Source of the DNA: Galaxea fascicularis
Taxonomy: Eukaryota; Cnidaria; Anthozoa; Scleractinia; Euphylliidae
Assembly (NCBI GenBank): GCA_948470475.1
Contig: OX419346.1
Location: 2,373,731-2,437,730, forward strand
DNA length: 64,000 bases
Reading direction: 5' to 3'
Both the position numbers and the translations under genes were made by a program. Shown here piece after piece: positions 57,925-64,000 of this stretch. Numbering within the stretch: the stretch's first letter is position 1; the number at the start of each line of letters is the position of its first letter. The notes beneath the pieces are model-generated. The model did no database searches. It was given only the letters and a program-made list of their open reading frames with translations, and was not told the DNA's origin.

Positions 57925-58326
57925 CTTTGAACAAGTGTGACTTGTGAATGCCGGCACGTTGTCCCGTTGGGACCCGTGATATCCCCCGTGACATCCCCCG
58001 TGTCATCCCCCGTGACATCCCCGTGTCATCCCCCGTGACACTCGAAATGCCCAGTAACGCAATGGGAGGCCCCATACTGGCAAATATGAGGAAAATATGG
58101 GCCACCATAGGCCTATATCCCGAAGAACGGCCACATTGGACCAACAATCGCAAGTATTGGCCACCCCAGGCCGAAAAATTGACCAGTCCCCGTCACCGCC
58201 AACAGTGTAGTGCGGGCTCATCATTACCCGGCATGCTAACGTAGTGAAAACTCCCAAGGAAGAGTTCTAAAGGATCTGTTAGGGCTTTGGAGTTATTCTA
58301 CAAATTTTAAGCAGTTTTGTATAGAT
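57925..58326. promoter_or_regulatory. shared 5' region of APEH and UBE2N
   Basis: 402 bp lie between the divergent start codons. It includes a short tandem array at about 57972-58042 with units ATCCCCCGTGAC / ATCCCCCGTGTC (about 12-13 bp, five to six copies). An in-frame upstream ATG for APEH at 57957-57955 would add eleven residues; the chosen start has the better context (CAAAGATGGCA). No TATA box seen. Confidence 0.5.
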
Positions 58327-60628
58327 ATGGCGGGCGGACTGCCTCGGAGAATTACTAAGGTTGGTTCATTAAGCACTGAACTTGCTGGCTGCGGAAGAAA
58401 ACCTGGCTAAATTGCCTGCGTTTTTGTTGAGATCTTTAAAATCCTACCTGCCTGCCCATGTGACAATCGAATAGACGATCAAGAACTGACTGTGTCTTTC
58501 GATTCTAGGAAACTCAGCGATTGCTTGCCGAACCCGTACCAGGTATAAGCGCTTGCCCAAGCGAGCAAAATGCAAGATACTTTAAAGTTAGCATAGACGG
58601 GCCGAGTCAGGTTGGTGTCTCACTCAGTTTTCTCTCTTTCTACAACAGATTACTTTGTTTATTGTGTCCTCGAGTTACATGTAACGTTTATAAGTTCTTA
58701 AATTTGGAATATTTTTATTTTCCCTTTGCCGTTTTAGTCGCCATACGAAAATGGTAAATTTAATCTGGAACTATTCCTCCCGGAAGAATACCCTATGGCG
58801 GCGCCGAAGGTCCGATTCATGACGAAAATTTACCATCCAAACATAGACAAACTTGGTCGTATCTGCCTGGATATCTTAAAAGGTAGGTAGGCGGTCTAAA
58901 TTAAATTTTAATCATTCACTTGTCGCGTTTTATTAAATGGCACGTGTTGATTTAACCTCTTTGTCAGTTTTCTTTTTTATATCGTAAATGAAAACATTAT
59001 ATTTACAATTTAACTGTTGACAGTTTTAGAGTCAGTGATGTACTCTTCGAATGAAAACTCTTTAACACTACTGAAATTTGGCATTGTTTGTTTTTGTTGT
59101 CTTGGAAAATGAGGTGTAGGACACTTTCTTAAGTTCTTAATTTTTCATTCTTTTGGGAGTGAAATTTCTGAACAACAATGATCAAGATAATTAAAAATTT
59201 GTCGAACATGCTTCTCCAATTTACATACACCATGCAGCACAGGCAGCCCAGGCGTGGTGTGTGACATCTGAAGTTTATTACAAAAGACATACCATTAAAA
59301 CCTAGAATTCCAACAAACCGAGTAGTGGTGGAAATATTTATATTCTAGTCAAATAAAGCCTTCCTACCTTCACTCTACTGTTTCTTGTCACTTTCTGGGA
59401 TGTCTCGGTGCAATGCCATCAGTTTTTTTAATCCTAGGTGAGTGTCCATTCTAAATAAAGTGAAGGCCGGTGACTCAAGATCCAATAAGTCAGCATTCGA
59501 AGGCAAATAAATTCCCAAGAAAGCAGAATATCCACTTCAAATCACCAGCACTGGTCACCTAGATAAATTTCCTCTCTTTCTTTGCCAACTTGCCCGAAGA
59601 TTCGACCAACACAAACAGGGAATCGTATGGATAAAATGACCATCCCTCCCCTGCGTAAGTGCGCTTTTGTTGAGCAGCCATAGTCATTAAGCTAGGGCAT
59701 TTGAATCTTGTGGCAATGGTGAATGATCACAGATCAAGGTGCAAAGTTGGGCGGTTAACCAAGCGATTTCCCATTCATGTTGGTCAAATTTTCAGGCAAG
59801 TTGGCAAAGAAAGCGAGGAAATTTATCTAGGCGACCGTTGCTGGTGATTTGAAGCGGATATTCTGCTTTCTTGGGAATTTATTTGCCTTCAAACACTGAC
59901 TGGTTGGATCACGAGTCACTGGCCTTCACTTTATTTAGAATGGACACTCACCTAGGATTAAAAAAACCGATGGCATTGCATCCCAGAAAATGACAAGAAA
60001 CAGTAGAGTGAAGGTAGGAAGGCTTTATTTGGCTAGAATATAAATATTTCCACTGCTACTTGGTTTGTTGGAATTCTAGGTTTTAACAGTATGTTTTTTA
60101 TAATAAACTTCAGATGTCACACACCATGCCTGGGCTGCCTGTGCATACAGTAGTAGCAACTACGTTCACTGTGATGTTCCAGCCCGAATGGAAAAGTGTG
60201 CTGTGTGTGAAGTGAATACCACAGGTTGAAGTTTCATAGCTGGGTTTTAGGGCATACTTCTCCAACAAATGTAGAAATCTATATGCTGGAAAAAATCGTT
60301 ACAACTAAAAGCTTTTCGGTCGACACTACTGTAGTTGCAAAAGGAGGTGTCAAAAGTGGATAGCAGCAGATTGCCAAGTGGCTGCCTGTTTGATCGGGTT
60401 ACTGGCTGTTCATAACAACCTTGTTTTGCATTGAATCCAAGCAGAAAGTTTTAACTTTTTCAATTATATTATTATTACTAAAAACAGATAAATGGAGTCC
60501 AGCCCTTCAGATCCGTACAGTTCTTCTGTCAATTCAAGCACTTCTAAGTGCACCCAATCCAGATGACCCATTGGCTAATGATGTGGCAGAACAGTGGAAA
60601 GAAAATGAGTCTAAAGCTATTGCAACAG
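58327..60628 (+). CDS. UBE2N: ubiquitin-conjugating enzyme E2 N (Ubc13), last exon not found
   Basis: UBE2N with a UEV partner (UBE2V1/2) builds K63-linked ubiquitin chains in DNA damage tolerance and NF-kB-type signalling. Four exons on the plus strand: 58327-58359, 58509-58610, 58738-58882, 60488-60628; phases agree. They encode [24 protein letters not shown], the UBC core with [23 protein letters not shown] at 78-80, active-site C88 in GRICLD, and [18 protein letters not shown]. One extra glycine follows the start compared with vertebrates, shifting numbering by one. The chain stops in phase 1 after about 140 of 152-153 residues; no exon with the expected ARAWT-like C-terminus was found in the next 3.3 kb, so the last exon probably lies beyond the window. 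Intron 3 holds a large inverted repeat. Confidence 0.93.
59232..60148. repeat. large inverted repeat in UBE2N intron 3
   Basis: Left arm about 59232-59628 and right arm about 59764-60148 are mirror images: GCAGCACAGGCAGCCCAGGC faces GCCTGGGCTGCCTGTGCATA, and CTACCTTCACTCTACTGTTT faces AAACAGTAGAGTGAAGGTAG. Arms are nearly 400 bp with few mismatches and a loop of about 135 bp. Either a large foldback transposon or an inverted duplication. Confidence 0.85.
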
Positions 60629-60654
60629 GTAGCTAAATTATCTCTTTATTTCAT

Positions 60655-61168
60655 TAACCTTTCAAACCCTAAGAACAACATTTAATTTCTCATTGTTGCC
60701 CCTACACATTTCATATAGAAGTAGTAGGGGGAAACTGTTGAAATATCAAGTAAATTCATCTTGTGTGATCCTGTCCTCGATTCTTGTGACCGCTCTGTTT
60801 TATAAAACATTGATACATGTATTACAAGGAGAAATTTGATACTGATCACTCTTTAAGGTCGGGACACACTAGGTGACAAGTCGCTGCGATAGGTCTCTGC
60901 AACAAGTCACTCCATGTGTACTGTCTGCAAAATAAGTCGCGACAACGCTGCTTTCGCTGGTTTTGTCTCTGCGATCAGTCGCGCGAATTCAAACTGGTTT
61001 GAATTCATGCAGCTGATCGCAGTGAGAAAATTCTGCCGCAGCAACAATGATTTTCACAAAAATTCACCATGTCACATGAGGCGTTTTGTTGCAGCGACTT
61101 GTAGCCGCTACGTGTCGCAGCGACTTGTCGCCTAGTGTGTCCCGACCTTTAGGTTGAAAGGGTTAAAA
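60655..61168. mobile_element. MITE family TTAACCCTTTAAA, copy 4, interrupted
   Basis: TTAACCTTTCAAACCCTAAG at the left, then the family middle. The right end is broken after TGATCACTCTT by another MITE and resumes as TTAGGTTGAAAGGGTTAA at 61149. Confidence 0.8.
60856..61148. mobile_element. MITE with TTA duplication (AGGTCGGGACACACTAGG ends)
   Basis: AGGTCGGGACACACTAGGTG at the left faces CGCCTAGTGTGTCCCGACCT at the right, with GACAAGTCGCTGCGA / TCGCAGCGACTTGTC adjacent. TTA at both borders (60853-60855, 61149-61151). 293 bp, PIF/Harbinger-like by its duplication. Inserted into the MITE above. Confidence 0.85.
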
Positions 61169-61612
61169 AATTGATGCATTGTGTTGGCAGGATGACTATC
61201 AATCAATCAAAATCAATCAAAATCTTTATTTTAACATGGTAAAATTTATCAGGTGAATTACAATTTCAAATACAATTACATAGCTATTCCTAATAACAAA
61301 CGTATACCGAAAAAGTCTCTATGTAGTAAAATACTATTCCAAACTAAACCTGTTTTCCATGAATGCCATGTATTTAACTTAATTAACTAAAACAGCATGG
61401 GGCCAATTATGCATGCCCATTGTTGCACGAAACATTTGGTTTGCTAATTAAACAGAACAAGCAAAACTTAAGTACATGGTACAGGACGGGTAAGACTATG
61501 TCAACTGTTACATTCAAAGGTTATAAAAGGTACTAGGGGTACAACTCCAGTCAAAATTTTCCAACTCAAGTGATACATGCACAAGTTGTTTTGAGGAAGT
61601 CAATCCTGCGCC

Positions 61613-61614
61613 TT

Positions 61615-61645
<31 letters not shown>

Positions 61646-61892
61646 CGTTATTTAAGTCTCAAATCGTTCTAGCTGAACATGAGTGCCCTACTAATTGGGG
61701 AGACTGTAAATCAAATAAACTCTAAATTAAATCAAATGTTGGTTTTTGAGGAGAGGGGAAAACCGGAGTACCCGGAGAAAAACCTCTCAGAGTAGAGTAG
61801 AGAACCAACAAACTCAGCCCACTTATGACGCAGAGTCCAGGGATTGAACCTGGGACACATTGGTGGAAGGCGAGCGCTCTCACCGCTGCTTT
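61613..61892 (-). mobile_element. tRNA-derived SINE (ATT-tail family), copy 3
   Basis: Minus-strand copy: (ATT)n tail at the left, GTTGGTTCTCTACTCTAC, GAGGTTTTTCTCCGGGTAC, and box B GGTTCAATCCC. The head is cut or worn at the right. Confidence 0.8.
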
Positions 61893-61899
61893 AGATCTG

Positions 61900-63451
61900 C
61901 CTTAAGATCCTCCCTTAACTTTTTGGCAAGCCATGTGCTTAATTCATCAAATTCTAGCATTTAGGGTGTAGAGTAATAAGTTACAGCCCTTTTTTTTTGA
62001 CTTGATAACCAGTCCTTAAATGTGATATCCAGTCCATATGGTGCACGCTAAATAGTTTGAGGTTTTTGTTTTGATTCATTGTTTATGAGCCTCATGGACT
62101 TTGAATCAATGTTATTTGTTACAAAATGCTTACCTTATCTTTCAGGCATTTTAGATTATTTTCCTGACAGTTTCTTTGATTTTTACCGCTACAAAGTTGA
62201 TTTCCCTAGTGATATCAGAAAGAATGAATCATTAAAAGCTTCGCAGCCATAATGACAGTTGACGTGAAACTTCGAATTTACTTCATGTATGTAGTTGCAA
62301 ATTATACATTTTGACATCTTGCATGAAACACAACAGAAACATAAAGAAAATCTTGGGAGTGCACAGTATGGATTGGATATCACCTTTAATCCTTTAAACC
62401 CTAAGAGTGGTCAGCATCAATTTTCTCCTTGTAAGATCAACTCTTTATAAAACAGTGTGGTCACAAGAATTACTGACATGATCACACAAGATGAATTTAC
62501 TTGATATCTTGACAACTTCTCCCCTCTACTTCTATAGGAAATGTGTCAGGGACAGCAAATGAGAATTTAAATTTTGATTTGTTAGCATACATTTTTACAT
62601 ATTTTAATAGTTCCGCCAATTTCGATGGTTTGGCTTATTTTATATGAGTGAATCTTTTTATTCGAGTGTTGTTGATTTGGCTCACTCTATTTTTGTTGAG
62701 TGTTTTAATACTTAAGCTTAAAACTAAGGTTTAAGGAGGTGACCGCGCTTAAGCTTCCAAGAACGTGATCTTTAGGGCAGAGAACTATCAACATGTGATG
62801 TACCAGGCTGTTCCTAAGCAACGCGTCCCACTCCAAATGGTAGTACAAAGTACACGTGTTTGGAAAGCCCTCGCGAGAAGTTTTATGCGTTCCCAAAGTC
62901 TACCCTTTTTTGGCTTTAGGCTGGACAAAAGCTGGCCAACTTAAGTATTTCTACCGCAAAAGCCGAAAACAACTTTTGTTCTCTTAACCCGAGTAATTAC
63001 TTAGATTGCTCTGTAACAACGAGTGGCACGTTATGCTAAGCGTCATAGCCTGGTCAATTCTCAAACACCAATGGTGCTGTAATTAAGTATTTTAACTAAG
63101 TTACCGGTTTGTGAGAATCATCCTGGCGTATTTGCCAGCCAGAACTGTGGAACTGCTTGAGTTCGCTCTACAGCGAACCAGGTACACTTTAATTAGTTTG
63201 CTGAATTACCTTCTTAATTAACGCGCTGTAACAATAAGCTTTTCACCGTTTGTAATCCATTTCCGAAATGAGATCACGTTCCGATCAGTTCGTAATTGAT
63301 AGCAGCTCTGGCACGTTACAAGTCAACTATTACAGGTCAACAAACGAAGACCAGTACGCGCAGTGATTGGTATTGAAATACCTTTCCGTTGATTTTACAT
63401 TGACTTAGGTTTGGTTAACCATAAATGTTAGAGTAAAACGTGACACGGTTA
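61900..63451. other. 3' part of UBE2N locus or intergenic; one MITE copy
   Basis: Apart from the MITE at 62389-62580 (copy 5 of the TTAACCCTTTAAA family) I recognise nothing. An acceptor-like TTTAG with TGGACAAAAGC at about 62923 was considered for the last UBE2N exon and rejected. Confidence 0.4.
62389..62580. mobile_element. MITE family TTAACCCTTTAAA, copy 5
   Basis: ATCCTTTAAACCCTAAGAGT at the left, GATCACACAAGATGAATTTAC in the middle and a GAGAATTTAAATTTTGA right part. Same orientation as the copy at 47356. Confidence 0.75.
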
Positions 63452-63460
63452 GTGCGACCT

Positions 63461-63672
63461 TAGCCTGCGTGACAGACGCCTTTTTTGGCTCTTGTTTCAC
63501 ACGCCGAGAAAAGAGCGTCTGCGATCCCGAGCTGGAGAACGATTTCCGTGACGTCAGAAGTTTTAAACCAATCGTAAGTCGGCTCTCGTTTTTGTGGAAC
63601 CAACACGCGCGGGGTCGCTCTTTTCTCGGCGTGTGAAACAAGAGCCGTAAAAGGCGTCTGTCACGCAGGCTA
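63461..63672. mobile_element. Mutator-like MITE with 9-bp target duplication
   Basis: A 212-bp element with inverted repeats of about 55 bp: TAGCCTGCGTGACAGACGCC faces GGCGTCTGTCACGCAGGCTA, and GGCTCTTGTTTCACACGCCG faces CGGCGTGTGAAACAAGAGCC. GTGCGACCT flanks both ends (63452-63460, 63673-63681). Long TIRs with a 9-bp duplication are the mark of MULE/Mutator elements. No transposase. Confidence 0.85.
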
Positions 63673-64000
63673 GTGCGACCTGGAATCGGCGCTAATCCGT
63701 TAAAGGATACCGAAAGGTTACCGCTTTTGAATAGAACCTACTTTTGACCAATCACTGCGTAGCTTGTAGTGTCGCCCGTTCTATTAGTAGCGTGGTTTTT
63801 CGTAACAGATAGGAGAGTGTTAGCTGACGGCCAAGCGGTTCAGACCGATCAAAACCCTCCGTTGAAGCCAAGTCTAGTCTGCCAAGTGTTCCTGTAGAAG
63901 CTAATTCCCCCGAAAGAACCAAACCCCAAAGGCTCCGTAACAGACGGACAACAGGTCCCGTAACAGATTGTAGGTTTTAGAGGGTTAAGCCAGAGTAGAT

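Noticed and set aside
62920..62960. Possible last UBE2N exon with TGGACAAAAGC after TTTAG
   Set aside because: In phase it gives GWTKAGQLKYFYRK, which lacks the expected ARxWTxxYA pattern and runs on too long.
1..64000. CRISPR array, bacterial operons, integrated virus
   Set aside because: No regularly spaced direct repeats with unique spacers, no bacterial gene layout and no viral protein motif; all tandem arrays here are spacer-free minisatellites or microsatellites.

Overview
The window is nuclear DNA from an animal. It is AT-rich, the genes are split by short phase-consistent GT-AG introns, and the space between them is packed with small transposons, tRNA-derived SINEs, minisatellites and microsatellites. 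The predicted proteins align without gaps to metazoan families, and the repeat style is what I associate with a hexacorallian cnidarian (stony coral or anemone). That taxonomic call is an inference, not something read from a marker gene.

Six genes were found, five of them by joining exons by hand so that every splice phase matches. From left to right: UTP23 (minus, seven exons, 12005-18494), a small-subunit rRNA processing factor; SSR4/TRAP-delta (plus, six exons, 18828-21421), a subunit of the ER translocon-associated complex; a single-exon Rossmann/SLOG-like gene of unknown role (minus, 23291-24106); a PM20D1-type M20 peptidase (minus, twelve exons, 25358-32236); acylaminoacyl peptidase APEH (minus, twenty-five exons, 42451-57924); and UBE2N/Ubc13 (plus, four of probably five exons, 58327-60628). 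UTP23/SSR4 and APEH/UBE2N are two head-to-head pairs whose start codons lie only 333 and 402 bp apart, so each pair probably shares a promoter region. The genes are general housekeeping functions; I see no single pathway joining them.

Region by region: 1-12 kb has no recognisable gene and holds several terminal-inverted-repeat (TIR) elements. 12-18.5 kb is UTP23, with a 28-bp and a 46-bp minisatellite in its last two introns and a LINE remnant in intron 4. 21.5-25 kb is SSR4 3' flank, a foldback element, the SLOG-like gene and a MITE. 33.8-36.6 kb is a tRNA-Lys(CTT) cluster with intact, damaged and split copies. 36.6-42.4 kb has no gene. APEH fills 42.4-58 kb, with SINEs, a second 28-bp minisatellite and many repeats in its introns. 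UBE2N intron 3 carries an approximately 0.9-kb inverted repeat. The last 3 kb holds MITEs and a SINE.

The most unusual things are not genes: a tRNA-Lys copy split by a foldback element that is itself split by a TTAA-flanked element containing further nested inverted repeats; SINE-like hairpin tails joined into perfect or near-perfect palindromes; the same GC-rich 28-bp minisatellite in introns of two different genes; a MITE sitting at a splice donor of APEH; and a long intronic foldback in UBE2N.
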